This document shows, one piece after another, positions 21,640-32,714 of a DNA stretch of 64,000 nt. The DNA is from Ahaetulla prasina (lineage: Eukaryota; Chordata; Lepidosauria; Squamata; Colubridae), in NCBI RefSeq assembly GCF_028640845.1, contig NC_080540.1:163129438-163193437 (forward strand). Direction: 5' to 3'. The position numbers and the translations under genes were made by a program. Each line of letters begins with the position of its first letter. The first letter of the stretch is position 1. The notes below the pieces were generated by a model. It was not told where the DNA came from and did no database searches. It worked only from the letters and a program-made list of their open reading frames with translations.

Positions 21640-24150
21640 AAGGTGGGTTTGTGATGGAAACAAAGGATACCAAAGAAGAGCGGTTACTTTATTGCAAGAA
21701 ATTGAAGAGAAAGCTAAAAGTGCAAGAAAAGGAAAAAGGAAAAGAAAATAGAAAAGAAAAAAGATACAAAGTAGTTAACAGGAAAGAAAGGTTAAAAGCA
21801 GTGTAAGAGAAATGGAAATAAAAATGAATTGTGTAAAGGAAAAAAATGTTGACTTTGCAAACAAAGCAGGGAAGGGGTTGGCATATATATTAAGGAAAGA
21901 AGGCAAGGCAAGGAAGGTACAGGAAAAGGAAAAGGAAAGGAAAGGAAAGGAAAGGAAAACTAATATTGAAATTACAAGAGCGAGAAACCCTATTAATGGA
22001 TATTCCATTAATATAAATGCTATACAAAGTATTTCATCAATATTATTTCAACTTGTATAAAAAAATAATATCTCTCTGGAAAAAATAGATGACTATCTAA
22101 AGAAACAAAATTTACTGAGGGTTACAGAAGAATAAAGACAGTCGCGAATGGATCTATAACTATAAAGGAAGTTTCTCGCTATAAGAAAGATTAAACCAAG
22201 TCATGTGGCAGATTCATTATTCATTATTATTATAAATGTTTTGAATATGAACTTTAACAACCTTTATAAAAGATAATGACACAATCTTACAGGGACAAAA
22301 AATGCCAAGAGAGTTGGAAAGACGCCAGTATAGCACTAATACTTAAAGAGGGATAAGATCTGATTATAACAAGAAATGATAGACTATTGTTATTGAATAA
22401 TGACTGCAAGTTGTGATTCTAGCTGATAGACTGAAAATAACTTTGCAAGAATTTATGCCTGAGGATCAATGTGGCTTTTTACCTAAAAAGACAGTTAAAG
22501 GACAAGTTTAGTAATATGTTGGACATTTTGGAATATTTGGAGCAACATAATAATAATTAAAAAAAACAATCTTCTTAGATGCAGAGAAGGCCTTTGACAA
22601 TTTGAATTGGGCTTTCTTGTTCAAAGTTTGCAAGGGATGAATTTTGAAGAGAATTTTATAAAATGGGTAAAATCAATTTATACTTCACAGAAAACACAAA
22701 TCATAAAAAAGGAACATGACAGGGATGCCCACTGTCTCCCTTCTCCTTTATTTTGGTTCTTGAAATACTGAACAGAGTTATAAAATAAGATGAGAGGATT
22801 GTGGAAGTGAAGATTAAAAAAGAAAACTATAAGTTGACTTTTGCAGCTGATTTGGTCTGGTTTTTGGAAGGTCCTTTAAAGGGAAATTAAAACATTAATG
22901 GGCAAATTCAAATAATTGGGTGCATTAGGAGGTTTCAAGATTATAAAGACAAACATGTTTAACAAAAATAAGAAAATGGAAAATCAAATAGAACTGATGA
23001 ACAAAACAGATTTTATGATTGAAAACAAAGTAAAATATCGGTATCACTATAACAAATTGAACTGTGTTATTTCAAAACAACTATGTTATAGGATGAAGTT
23101 TAAAAAGAAATGTTGAGGTCACAAAAACTAAAATTGTTATTGCTGGGGAGAATTTCTGTGATAAAAATGAATGTCTTGCCTAGAATGGTATTCTTGTTTC
23201 AGAAAATATCTGTTTTGAAAACTGATGTACCATTTAAACAGTGGCAGAAGGAACTATCTAAACATGTGTGGCAGGGCAAAAAACCACAAGTTAAATATAA
23301 GGTGTTAGAAGATGTAAAGGAAAAAGGAAGATCGGGTCTACTTGACTTGAAACTGTATCTTGCAGCTTGCTGTTTGGTTTGGATGAAATAGTGGGTGCTA
23401 CTGAGAAATAGAAGGACATGACCTGAAATTCGAGTGGCATGGATACTTGTCGTACGACAAAGTCAAGGTTAATGTGGATGTTAAAAATCCTTATGTTAGA
23501 TATGCTATATTGAGAAAATGGGATAGATGCAAACTTCAGGTAGAACATTTTTTGTGGCTCTCAGCACAAGACACATTTTATAGATGAAAAATAATAGGCC
23601 AACATAAATGGCTAACTTACTGTGAGTTACTAGAATTTTGTCAAGTGGGGTATAAAATAAAATCAGGAGAAGAATTAGTGGCAGAGGAATATAGTTGCTA
23701 ATGGTTTTCTTATCTACAATTATTAGACAACTTTAAAGTAGACAAAAAAGTTTATAGTTCTGAATGTTGTAAAACTGAATTTGAAATAGGATTGTGTTAA
23801 TTGTTAAATGTATTTCACTGAAATTTGAAACAGAAGAGCAAGTAGGAAAAATGTATGGACTAAAATGTTGTAACCAATATTTACATTTATTATATACATG
23901 GAACAACAGGAAAACATGTGGTTGAAGGGACTGAAGTTTACACTTTTATAATCCTAAAGATATTTTTTATAAAATGATATACCACTAGTATTATGTCACA
24001 AGGGAATTTGTGTAGAATGTATAATGGCACTTCAAATGTCTATTGGAAATGTGAACATCAAAAAGGGACATTTTATCACATTTGGTGGAGGCGTAAAAAT
24101 AACTGGAAAAACTTGGGTTCAAATACACACTCTGATTCAGAGGATTTTAA
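21640..24150 (+). mobile_element. degraded L1 LINE (ORF2 reverse transcriptase)
   Basis: Translated pieces in several frames match the order of L1 ORF2. A Lys-Ala-Phe-Asp block after Phe-Leu-Asp-Ala-Glu lies at about 22575, Gln-Gly-Cys-Pro-Leu-Ser-Pro at about 22720, and a Val-Leu-Pro-Arg-Met...Phe-Leu-Phe-Gln block at about 23170. Trp-Gln-Gly-Lys-Lys-Pro with Lys-Glu-Lys-Gly-Arg-Ser-Gly-Leu-Leu-Asp-Leu-Lys-Leu-Tyr follows at 23265-23365. Stops and frameshifts are frequent, so it is old and dead. The A-rich first 300 bases contain a (GGAAA)n tract at 21925-21958. The edges are uncertain. Confidence 0.75.
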
Positions 24151-24152
24151 AG

Positions 24153-24345
24153 ATTACCGTATATACTCGAGCATAAGCCGACCCGAATATAAGCCGAGGT
24201 ACCTAATTTTACCACAAAAAACTGGGAAAAACTATTGACTCGAGTATAAGCCTAGGGTGGGAAATGAGGCAGCTACTGGTCAATGTAAAAAATAAAGATA
24301 GAGCCAAGTAAAATAACATGAATATTTATTTGAACGAAAATTGCA
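24153..24345 (+). mobile_element. DNA-transposon-like repeat with TACTCGAGTATAAGCC ends
   Basis: CCGTATATACTCGAGCATAA and GCCGACCCGAATATAAGCCG open the element. An inverted copy of the motif (GACTCGAGTATAAGCCTAGG) occurs at 24237. This is a widespread reptile repeat with palindromic ends. The right end is unclear and may extend to about 24660. Confidence 0.5.
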
Positions 24346-25417
24346 AAACGTCTACTCTGCAATTGTGCTGGGAAAGCCCAGGGTTGCCCGAGCATGAAAA
24401 AGCAAGAGAAGATAGTAAAGCAATAACCCAGTTCTCAAACCGCTTGTTCCAGCCTAAAGTATAGGGTCAACTAGAAGAGCGATCCGAGAGAGAGCTCTGA
24501 GGACTGGGGCAGGAAGGCCGCTGAGGAAGGAGGATTCCCAGCTCTAAACAAAGGGAAATCCTGGCAGACCCCACAGGAAGGAAGGGACGGCTGACTCACC
24601 GAGCATCTGGCTGAAGAGCAGCTGCTCCAGGTCGCCCAGCACGTTTTGATGACTAGATAGGGTTGATTATAACAAGAAGAGAGTTTCATTATAACCATAG
24701 AATAAGGAGTAAATTTACAATTGTGCTTATAACTGCTTTGTAAAGAAGTTCAGAATCCATTTCTTTGACACTAAGTGCTTCTGACATTCAGAGAATAATC
24801 AGTCAATTTACACGTACACCCACACATGTTTAAATCACAGAATCTCAGCAAGCACTTTGCCACATTATCAATTCCCTACCCATTTCCTTTCCTGGCATAG
24901 CATCAAAGCAGAAACTGAATTATCTATCTAGGTGTTAACCTGGCTACAGTGGGAGGAGACACTGAATGCAGATACTGCACACGAGATAAATATCACATGT
25001 AGGAAATTGGGGAGACAAGAAAAACCCACCAAGCCAAAAATAAAGACAGGTACAGACCTTCTGCAGAAAAAAAATAGAAAAATATCTTATATATGAGTTG
25101 TTTTACTATAATAATCTCACTACAATAAAGATACTTTTCAGGACTCAGTAATGTGACTGTGAGAGGGTGACTAAATTTTTTCTGTTACTACATATACACT
25201 TATTTGGAGTATTTTCTCTAAGAATTAACAAAGTAGAGCTGAGACAACCGTGAGTGAAGATAAAGTAGAGACATTCTTGACCCTCTCACACCCATTCACA
25301 TTCATCCACTTGCTCCTGCTAGTATCACCGTGCAAAAAAAACTACAAAAGCTACTAGCCTATTATTCTCAGGTCATACTTGTTCCAAAGGTGCTTTTTCA
25401 AGAGGCAACTCGACTTT
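24346..25417. other. SMUG1 intron 2, mostly unrecognised
   Basis: The first 300 bases may continue the element at 24153. The rest is AT-rich with no supported feature. Confidence 0.4.
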
Positions 25418-25650
25418 CTTGTTTTTCTTTGAAGACGTTTTGCTTCTCATCCAAGAAGCTTCTTCAGCTCTGACTGGATGGTGGGGAATGGAAGGATTAA
25501 TTCTCCTTGCAGACAGCTGGTCATTTGCATCCTTTTAAAGAGTCGATGAAGCCACGGGGAGGATAAATCTTTCCATGCCCCACCATCCAGTCAGAGCTGA
25601 AGAAGCTTCTTGGATGAGAAGCGAAATGTCTTCAAAGAAAAACAAAATCC
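25418..25650. mobile_element. head-to-head inverted repeat carrying two hammerhead-ribozyme-like motifs (Penelope-like)
   Basis: Two arms of about 55 bases are nearly perfect reverse complements (25421-25480 and 25583-25642). The plus-strand arm has CTGAAGA (25597-25603), a six-pair stem GCTTCT/AGAAGC (25605-25610, 25617-25622), then GAAA and TGTC. The minus-strand arm has the same stem with AAAA then CGTC. These are the conserved core boxes of a hammerhead ribozyme in the right order. One extra base (A) separates the first box from the stem in both. Penelope-like elements are known to carry such motifs. Confidence 0.55.
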
Positions 25651-25984
25651 AGTTGCCTTTGAAAAAGCACCTCTGTGCTGGAAATAGAGAAGGACCCTGT
25701 ACTAACTCAATATGCATGGAATTCTTTGTCACCTGAGTTTACTTGACTAGCATTCAAACATAATGGTAGATCCCAAGATTTGGACTACAACAGATACCCA
25801 TCCCAACTTCAAGGAAAAAAAGAAGGGTACCAGCAAGGGTTTTTACCTCTACTTCTCACTTGCTGGCCCTTCCTTCTGCTCATTCAGATAAACTACCTGT
25901 GCTTTACACAGACGGGTACATTACAAATTACATTTACATAACAAATTGAGAAAACAAAGAAAGGTGAAAAGATCTTAAGGAAAA

Positions 25985-27575
25985 GTTGAAAGAGTTGGCT
26001 ATCTTTCCGGCCGCCTTGAAGGCCCCTCCTCAAGAAGCCCTCCCTGGACCCGGCTATTTTAGGTAATTATCGTCCGGTCTCCAACCTTCGCTTTGTGGCG
26101 AAGGTTGTTGAGAGTGTGGTGGCGTGTCAATTTCCCCAGCACCTGGAGGAAACTGTCTATCTAGACCCGTTCCAGTCCGGTTTCCGGCCCGGATACAGCA
26201 CTGAGACGGCTTTGGTCGCGTTGGTGGATGATCTCTGGAGGGCCAGGGATAGGGGGTGTTCCTCCACCCTGGTCCTATTAGACCTCTCAGCGGCTTTTGA
26301 TACCATCAATTCCTACCCATTTCCTTTCCGGTTGGAAGGATTGGGAGTGGGAGGCACCGTTTATCGGTGGTTCTCCTCCTATCTCTCCAACCGGCTACAG
26401 TGAGAGTGTTGACAGGAGGGCAGAGGTCGGCCCGAGGCGCCTCACTTGTGGGGTGCCGCGAAAATTCGCCCTCCTGTTCAACATCTATGAAACGCTGGGT
26501 GAGATCATTAGTGGCTTCGGTGTGAGGTACCAGCTTTACGCTGATGATACTCAGCTGTACTTTTCACACGGGCCACCCCAAGCGAAGCCGTCAGTGCTGT
26601 CCCGGTGTCTGGAAGCCGTACGGGTCTGGATGGGGAGAAACAGGCTCAAGCTCAATCCCTCCAAGACAGAGTGGCTGTGGATGCCGGCATCCCGGTACAG
26701 TCAGCTGAGTCCTCGGCTGACTGTCGGGGGCGGGTCATTGGCCCCGATGGAGGGGGGGGGGAACTTGGGGGTCCTCCTGGGTGGACGGCTGTCTTTTGGA
26801 GATCATTTGGCCGTCTCAGGAGAGCTTTTTACCAGGTTCGCCTGGTTCGCCAGTTGCGCCCCTTTCTAGACCGGGATGCCCTATGCACGGTCACTCACGC
26901 TCTCGTGACGTCTCGTCTGGATTACTGCAATGCTCTCTACATGGGGCTCCCCTTGAAGGGCATCCGGAGGCTGCAGTTAGTTCAGAATGCAGCTGCGCGG
27001 GTGATAGAGGGAGCCCCTCGTGGCACCCGTGTGACACCTCTCCTGCGCAGACTGCACTGGCTACCTGTGGCTTTCCGGGTGCACTTCAAGGTGCTGGTAA
27101 CTACCTTTAAAGCGCTCCATGGCATTGGGCCGGGCTATCTACGGGACCGCCTGCTGCTACCAAATACCTCTCACCGACCCGTGCGCTCTCACAGAGAGGG
27201 ACTCCTCAGGGTGCCGTCGGCTAGGCAGTGCCGTCTGGCGACACCCAGGGGAAGGGCCTTCTCTGTGGGGGCTCCCACCCTCTGGAACGAACTCCCCCCA
27301 GGACTTCGTCAACTTCCGGACCTCCGAACCTTCCGCCGCGAGCTTAAAACACATCTATTCGTCTGCGCAGGGCTGGACTAGGTTTTTTAAATTTAGATTT
27401 TAAATGGGTTTTATTATATATATTGTTTTAATTATCGGGCTATATTTAATAAGTTTTTTAACGGACATTTTATCTTGTATTTATATGTATTTTATCTGCC
27501 TGTGAACCGCCCTGAGTCCCTAGGGAGATAGGGCGGTATGCAAATCTGAATAAACATAAACAAACATAAACATAA
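25985..27575 (+). mobile_element. L2 LINE, 5' truncated, with reverse transcriptase
   Basis: The reverse transcriptase is readable from the start, in more than one frame. Asn-Tyr-Arg-Pro-Val-Ser-Asn-Leu opens at about 26069, Ser-Gly-Phe-Arg-Pro-Gly-Tyr-Ser-Thr-Glu-Thr-Ala at about 26175, and Asp-Leu-Ser-Ala-Ala-Phe-Asp-Thr at about 26281. The catalytic Tyr-Ala-Asp-Asp is at about 26540. The C-terminal part (Thr-Ser-Arg-Leu-Asp-Tyr-Cys-Asn-Ala-Leu and His-Trp-Leu-Pro-Val) runs to 27381. Frameshifts near 26400 and 26800 make it inactive. The 3' end CCGCCCTGAGTCCCTAGGGA is followed by an (ACATAAA)n tail. It lies in SMUG1 intron 2. Confidence 0.93.
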
Positions 27576-27664
27576 ACATATCTTTAGTGTCTTGAGAAGG
27601 AAATTTTAAAGGTTTCAATTTCCATTTTCAAGTATTTAAACTGCTATCCTGTAGCAAGTGGAGC

Positions 27665-27885
27665 ACAATGAATTTCCTATAGCCCCAGAAGGTAAAAATG
27701 GAATCTACTGTAGACCTCACCCCATTCCTAAGAGGTCTGTAAGGGGCGTGCATAAGCGCACCTGTCCTAATGTTTTCTTTTATTCGTATCCTTTTCATAT
27801 ATTTATAATTATGTTTACACTTGTATCTGTCATAAAATACATGCGTGACGAAATAAATAAAATAAAATAAATAAATAAAGTTGCA
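27665..27885 (+). mobile_element. 3' end of a LINE (same family as 53053-53830)
   Basis: CCCCATTCCTAAGAGGTCTG, then GCGTGCATAAGCGCACCTGT, then an (AAATA)n tail at 27850-27880. This is the reverse of the sequence at 53.05-53.25 kb. It is 5' truncated within the last codons. Confidence 0.78.
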
Positions 27886-28131
27886 AGGGGATGAAACAGA
27901 TTTAAATATCATCATGCAAGCAATCGGACAATGAAGGGGACACCTTGGAAGGCAATGGAGCTTTTTTAAGGAGAGGCAGGTGGCTAAATATTAGGTTATA
28001 TATTAGACGAATTTTAATTCCGTATGAGGTGAAGGCCTATACACGGGCATTTGGTATACATGCTAATCTGCCTTACGGTTCCATTTTTATGACTCTTACC
28101 CTCCCAGCCTCAGTCTTGGTTGTTTGCTTAC

Positions 28132-28397
28132 CCCAGTCTGAGCCATGCCAAAAGGCCCTGGATTCATCCCAAGGAAGAGCACCTCTTTCCGGGAATGGCA
28201 ATATTTACGTACGTAGTCCTGGTGGGGCTCCCAGGCATAATCCAAAGGATTATAAACATACTGGACAGGATCAAGGAAGCTGAGAGAGTTCAGGCGGACT
28301 ATCTGCTCTCGCTCAATGTGAAGAAACTGTTCAGCCAGTCCACCTCCTTCCAAAAAGTTCATGGGAACCTCCCAGGAATTCATTGGAGCTGCTCCAC
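28132..28397 (-). CDS. SMUG1: SMUG1 middle coding exon, with catalytic Asn motif
   Basis: This exon encodes the N-terminal part of the glycosylase fold. Reading on the minus strand, a pyrimidine-rich acceptor ends at 28398 and the exon runs to Gly at 28132, followed by a GTAAGC donor. It contains [11 protein letters not shown] and [10 protein letters not shown]. The Asn of the second motif matches human catalytic Asn85. The junction with the next exon is phase 0 and restores the conserved Gly-Val-Pro-Phe-Gly sequence. The first in-frame ATG inside the exon is at 28383. Using it alone gives a 259-residue protein. An upstream exon at 38.2 kb lengthens this to 275. The two-base remainder at the exon start (GT of a Gly codon) implies that translation enters from an upstream exon or starts at 28383. 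Confidence 0.95.
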
Positions 28398-28532
28398 CTG
28401 GCACAGAAGAAAAGAAGCATCAGTTCCTGAGATGTATGTATGTATGTATATAAATAACCCTCTCTTTTTGAGGGGGATGGGTGGTTCAGAAATGTGATAG
28501 ATAAATAGGCCGATAGGCAAACAGACATGCAG

Positions 28533-29095
28533 TCTGAATAGAATAGAATAGAATAGAATAGAATAGAATAGAATAGAATAGAATAGAATAGAATAGAATA
28601 GATTTTTTTTTTTTGGCCAAGTGTGATTGGACACTCAAGGAATTTGTCTTGGTGCATAAGGTCTCAGTGTATATTTAAAAAAAGATACATTCTTCAAGAA
28701 TCATAAGGAACAACACTTAATGATGATAGTCATAGGGTACAAATAAGCAATCAGGAAACAGTATCAATATAAATCATAAGGATACAAGCAACAAAGTTAT
28801 AGTCATACAGTCATAAGTGGAAGGAGATGGGTGATGGGAACGATGAGAAGATTAACAGTAGTGCAGATTTAGTAAACAGTTTGACAGTGTTGAGGGAATT
28901 ATTTGTTTAGCAGAGTGATGGCCTTCGGGAAAAAACTGTTGTTGTGTCTAGTTGTTCTGGTGTGCAGTGCTCTATAGCGTCATTTTGTGGGTAGGAGTTG
29001 AAACATTTTATGTCCAGGACACGAGGGGTCTGTAAGCATTTTCACGGCCCTCTTCTTGATTCGTGCAGTATACAGGTCCTCAATGGAAGGCAGGT
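28533..29095 (-). mobile_element. CR1-L3-like LINE 3' part with a (GAATA)n tail
   Basis: A pure pentanucleotide array (28539-28602, GAATA units) precedes TTTTGGCCAAGTGTGATTGG and ATTTGTCTTGGTGCATAAGG, the reverse of the 3' end seen at 38.76-39.27 kb. The body continues with the same order, to AGTTGAAACATTTTATGTCC, CGAGGGGTCTGTAAGC and TTCACGGCCCTCTTCTTGAT. This matches snake LINEs reported to seed AATAG microsatellites. Confidence 0.82.
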
Positions 29096-29902
29096 TGGTA
29101 GCAATTAACATGTTAACCATGGGATACATGGCAGCACAGACTGGTGCAAACCTTGGCCTGAAAAATATTTGTACATTAAGGAAAATGAATAAAGCATGGC
29201 AGACTTCTGATATAGTTTTTATGGTAAATTTTTGTTTTGTTTTCCCCTTACCAGTCTGATTCTTTTGCTGAAATGTCCGAAAGCATTTCTAATACCCTGT
29301 TCTAATATTGCCTTTCTACAACTTGTAGTGATAATGCAGCTTTTCCTATAACCTTAGGAAGCACAACTTGCTGAAATGAAAGGGGGGAAAAAATCATGAT
29401 GTAATTATGGAAATTATTTTGGTTCAGACATTTTAATCTATGATGGAACGTTCCAGAATCCCTTTGCTCTAATTGGAAAATCTAAAGTCACAAAAACAAT
29501 GCAGGCTACCCAGGAATTGCCAAACAACATGTGCATTGATTATTTTGCTGTGACAAAAATGTTTTTATTCCAAAGCCAGGCAGATTATCAATTACAAAAT
29601 TGAATATTTTTTTCCTGCAAGAATTCCAGAAGTTCGACATCCATATAACATCCAAAAATTCAACAGGAGGTGGGTTTCCTCATAGCAGGAGAGCCTTCTC
29701 TTGTTGAATTTTTGTTCACCATGCAGGCAGCAATTTCCTGAGGGAAAATAATTGGTTGCGTTTATAGGCCTACATCCTCACTAAGACCTCTCAGAGACCG
29801 AGGGACACCTAGCCCACTTTCCAAGCATTAGAAGGCCTTGGCTATCCTACAAATAAAAGAAATGGCAGTGTTTGCAAAACTGTGTAAGACCCAATGTCAC
29901 TA
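29096..29902. other. SMUG1 intron 1, no feature recognised
   Basis: Unique-looking sequence; it may include diverged 5' parts of the L3-like LINE that ends at 28.5 kb. Confidence 0.4.
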
Positions 29903-30304
29903 TAAGTAGTCCTTGACTTACAACCTCAACTAAGCCCAAGATTTCTGTTGCTAAGTGAGACATTTGTTCAGTGAATTTTGCCCCATTTTGCTATTTTTCT
30001 TGCCACAGCTGTTCAGTGAATCACCGCAGTTAAGTTAGTAACACGGTTGTTAAGTGAATCTGGCTCACCCATTGACTTTGCTTGTCAGAAGGCCGCAAAA
30101 GGTGATCACATGACTCTGGGCCACAGCAACGGTCATAAATATGAGTCAATTGCCAAGTCTCTGAATTTTGATCACGTGAATATGGGGATGCCACAATGGT
30201 TGTAAGTGTGAAAAACGGTCATTAAGTGACTTTTTTTCAGTGCCGTTGTAACTTTGAACCATCGCAAAATGAAGGGTTGTAAGTTGAGCACGATCTGTAC
30301 AGGC
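29903..30304. mobile_element. MITE-C copy
   Basis: Left end AGTAGTCCTTGACTTACAAC, right end GTTGTAAGTTGAGCACGATC then TGTACAG. Internal AGCTGTTCAGTGAATCACCG, GTTAAGTGAATCTGGC and GGTGATCACATGACTCTGGG match the family in reverse order relative to 63.6 kb. Another copy follows immediately. Confidence 0.8.
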
Positions 30305-30577
30305 AGTCCTTGACTTACGATCATTCATTTAGCAATCATTCGGAGTTACAATGGCACTGGAAAAACGTAACTTACAACTGTGCCTTGTGCTTATGACCAT
30401 CGCAGCATCCCCACAGTGATTCCAAACCAACCGGATTTGCTTCATGAGCATGTGATTCGCTAATAACTGCAGGCTTAACAACTGTGGCAAAAAAAATGTG
30501 CAACTCAACAACTCCCCTTACTTAGCAATGGAAACAATGGTCCCAATTGTAGTCTTAAGGTGAGGTCTGCCTATATT
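30299..30577. mobile_element. MITE-C copy, shorter, adjoining another
   Basis: Left end ACAGGCAGTCCTTGACTTAC, right end CTTAAGGTGAGGTCTGCCTA. The body has CATTTAGCAATCATTCGGAG and CAACTCCCCTTACTTAGCAA. The two copies lie end to end, opposite in body orientation, with a few bases shared. Confidence 0.75.
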
Positions 30578-31273
30578 TTTTAAATGAAAAAAACAAACAC
30601 CAAAGCCAGTGCTTAAGATTACATCCTGCTTTGTGCACAAGGGCCAGGCCAAATACCCTCCTAATCCCTCCCTTCTTACTTAGCTGTATCTTAACCAACC
30701 CATTCCCCCTTAAGCACCACCACTCAGGGAGGGGTTCAAATCCTGCCCCCTTCCCTTCCTTCCAATCCATCAGAGCACCCCCTTCCTCATGTCACACCTT
30801 GATCCATGGCAGCTCGCTCATTTCTTCCACCGCTGAGCGGGTGGCCAATTCCTATCACGGCTCCGCTTATAAGTGATCCAGGGAAGGCCTCCAAATATAT
30901 TCCTCCACCGGGAACGTGCCTTTTATTGCCTTTTTTATTACCATAATTAGTAAAGCATTCACTCAAGATACAAAACATTACTGTAAATAACCTATAAAGG
31001 CTTGGTGCTGTGATTAAAGACAGACAGCCACCTCCCAACATGTGCTCACTTACTGTCCTGGAAAAAAAGATAAAATAAAATTCAAGAGCCGCACTTCAAC
31101 GGGAGAATATTTATTCAGCAAAGGCACTTCTGCAGCTGATTACTCAGAGGGTGTTCTAAGTGGGGACTGGAGACATCACGCCTCAGTCTTACCCTCCAAA
31201 ATAACCCCAAATGTGGATTCTGATCTCATTTGGCAGGTTAAGGGACTGGGCCTTGGATCTCTGAAAAGTACCT
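30578..31273. other. SMUG1 intron 1, no feature recognised
   Basis: Somewhat GC-richer sequence with short frames on both strands. No motif supports a gene. Confidence 0.45.
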
Positions 31274-31352
31274 CAATCAGTCAATCAGAATAGAGCTGGA
31301 AGGGACCTTGGAGGTCTTCTAGTCCAACCCCCTGCTCAAGCAGGAGACCCGA
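31274..31352 (-). mobile_element. CR1 3' end (or CR1-tailed SINE remnant)
   Basis: GAGCTGGAAGGGACCTTGGA and TCTAGTCCAACCCCCTGCTC then AAGCAGGAGACCC are the reverse of the CR1 3' UTR at 16525-16580. No coding or tRNA-like part is visible. Confidence 0.8.
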
Positions 31353-31762
31353 CCTAGAAGAATGAAATATTCTAGGAAATATTAAAAAGGCAGAATATTA
31401 TATTTCCCTAGATGAGAAATGGAGAAACATATTTTTTGAGGCAGGAAGCAGACTCACTCTTAATAGACCCCACCCTCCTCAATAGCCCAAAGCAAACTTC
31501 AGCACTTAAGAGATAAAGAGATGGCTAGGTCTATTCATAAACCTCACCCAAGATCCAACAAACGTAAAGTTAGCCCCAGCCATAATAGGAATTGCCCAAA
31601 GCATCACCCACAAAGATTCAACCAAGCCTGGGACACAGACAGCCTACAAAGTTAGCTAAGACCCCCGCATAGCCCCCTGGGAGTCTGACAACCAATAGGA
31701 TACATTTCTTACACAGGAACAGGAAGCTCAAAGGTAAGGCCCAAGAGAGGGTATAAATATAT
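31353..31762 (+). repeat. unclassified C-rich repeat-like sequence with a TATA-like box
   Basis: A strand bias toward A and C (for example ATAGACCCCACCCTCCTCAA and GTTAGCCCCAGCCATAATAG) and a short AGAGGGTATAAATAT at 31745 recall the U3 part of an LTR. No primer-binding site, coding region or second copy is present, so this is a guess. Confidence 0.25.
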
Positions 31763-31991
31763 CAGTGCTGAAATCCAAATTTTTATACTACCGGTTCGGT
31801 GGGCGTGGCTTGGTGGATGTGGTGTGGCTTGGTGGACATGGCAGGGGAAGGATACTGCAAAATCTCCATTCCCACCCCATTCCAGGGGAAGGATACTGCA
31901 AAATCCCCATTCCCTTCCCACTCCTGGGGGAAGGATATTGCGAAATCTCCATTCCCACCTCACTCTGGGGCCAGCCAGAGGTGGTATTTTG
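31763..31991 (+). mobile_element. MITE-A copy, 3' truncated
   Basis: It starts CAGTGCTGAAATCCAAATTT with ACTACCGGTTCGGTGGGCGT and three AAATC(T/C)CCATTCCC units. It stops after GGTGGTATTTTGC with no terminal inverted repeat, so the last 60 or so bases are lost. Confidence 0.85.
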
Positions 31992-32576
31992 CTTCACCAT
32001 TAAACCATCTTTCCAAGCAGCCTCCATGCTTCTAGTGTCTTTCTGCCCACTTGGAACTGAACCCAGATGGAGATTTCTTCCAACACATCCTTAGAAAGGA
32101 TATCTGTCCTTAAAGGAAAAACTCAAGTCACGGGGCTACCACCAAAAAGATCCTCCTTCCTTATTTCCTCTTGATCTTGAGATACAACAGGATCTAAAAG
32201 AAGATTATAAACTACAGAGGCAGTTTAAAGAAGTGGCATTCAAGCCCCCGTCCCTAAGTTTACTCTTACCACTGTCAGTTCCAGCATTCAAAGAGTATAT
32301 GTTTATTTTCCCTATGTAAGTTTAGTTGTTATATGTTTGATGCAGCATAGGCTCCTAAATTAAGATTTGTGATCTGCCTTCTTTTCTGTGGCAATCTGCA
32401 ACAGATTCCCCCTAAGACTCAGTTTGCAGTTTTAGCATCACTCCAGGTTTTTTAATTAAATTTCATACTCCAATGTAACTATTTGAGATTTCTTTTTACA
32501 ATCTTATTTCTCTTAAATGTTAAGTTTTAATTCTAATCAGAGATAATGATCTGATTCCAGCAAGAAGCACCTTCCT
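31992..32576. other. SMUG1 intron 1, no feature recognised
   Basis: Unique-looking sequence, no supported feature. Confidence 0.45.
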
Positions 32577-32714
32577 ACCGTGTTTCCCCAAAAATAAGAT
32601 CCTGTTTTATATTTTCTGAACCCTGAAATAAGCGCTTGGCCTTATTGCCATGCGCTCAAAAGCCCGATTGGGCTTATTATCAGGGGAGGTCTTATTTTGG
32701 GGAAAACAGGGTAG
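32577..32714. mobile_element. short palindromic-ended MITE (CCGTGTTTCCCC type)
   Basis: Left end ACCGTGTTTCCCCAAAAATA, right end CTTATTTTGGGGAAAACAGG then GTA. The ends are inverted repeats of about 20 bases. The middle has GAAATAAGCGCTTGGCC. Another copy is at 47042-47544. Confidence 0.72.

Noticed and set aside
21812..22060. Lys/Glu-rich 82-codon frame
   Set aside because: It is low complexity over a (GGAAA)n tract within a degraded L1.
26095..27381. reverse-transcriptase gene as a possible host or defence-type gene
   Set aside because: The order of blocks and the 3' tail are those of an L2 LINE with frameshifts.
28500..28610. CRISPR-like or satellite array
   Set aside because: It is a pure five-base microsatellite with no spacers, attached to a LINE 3' end, in a vertebrate genome.
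31470..31700. nuclear copy of mitochondrial DNA
   Set aside because: The A+C bias is suggestive, but no mitochondrial gene could be read in any frame.
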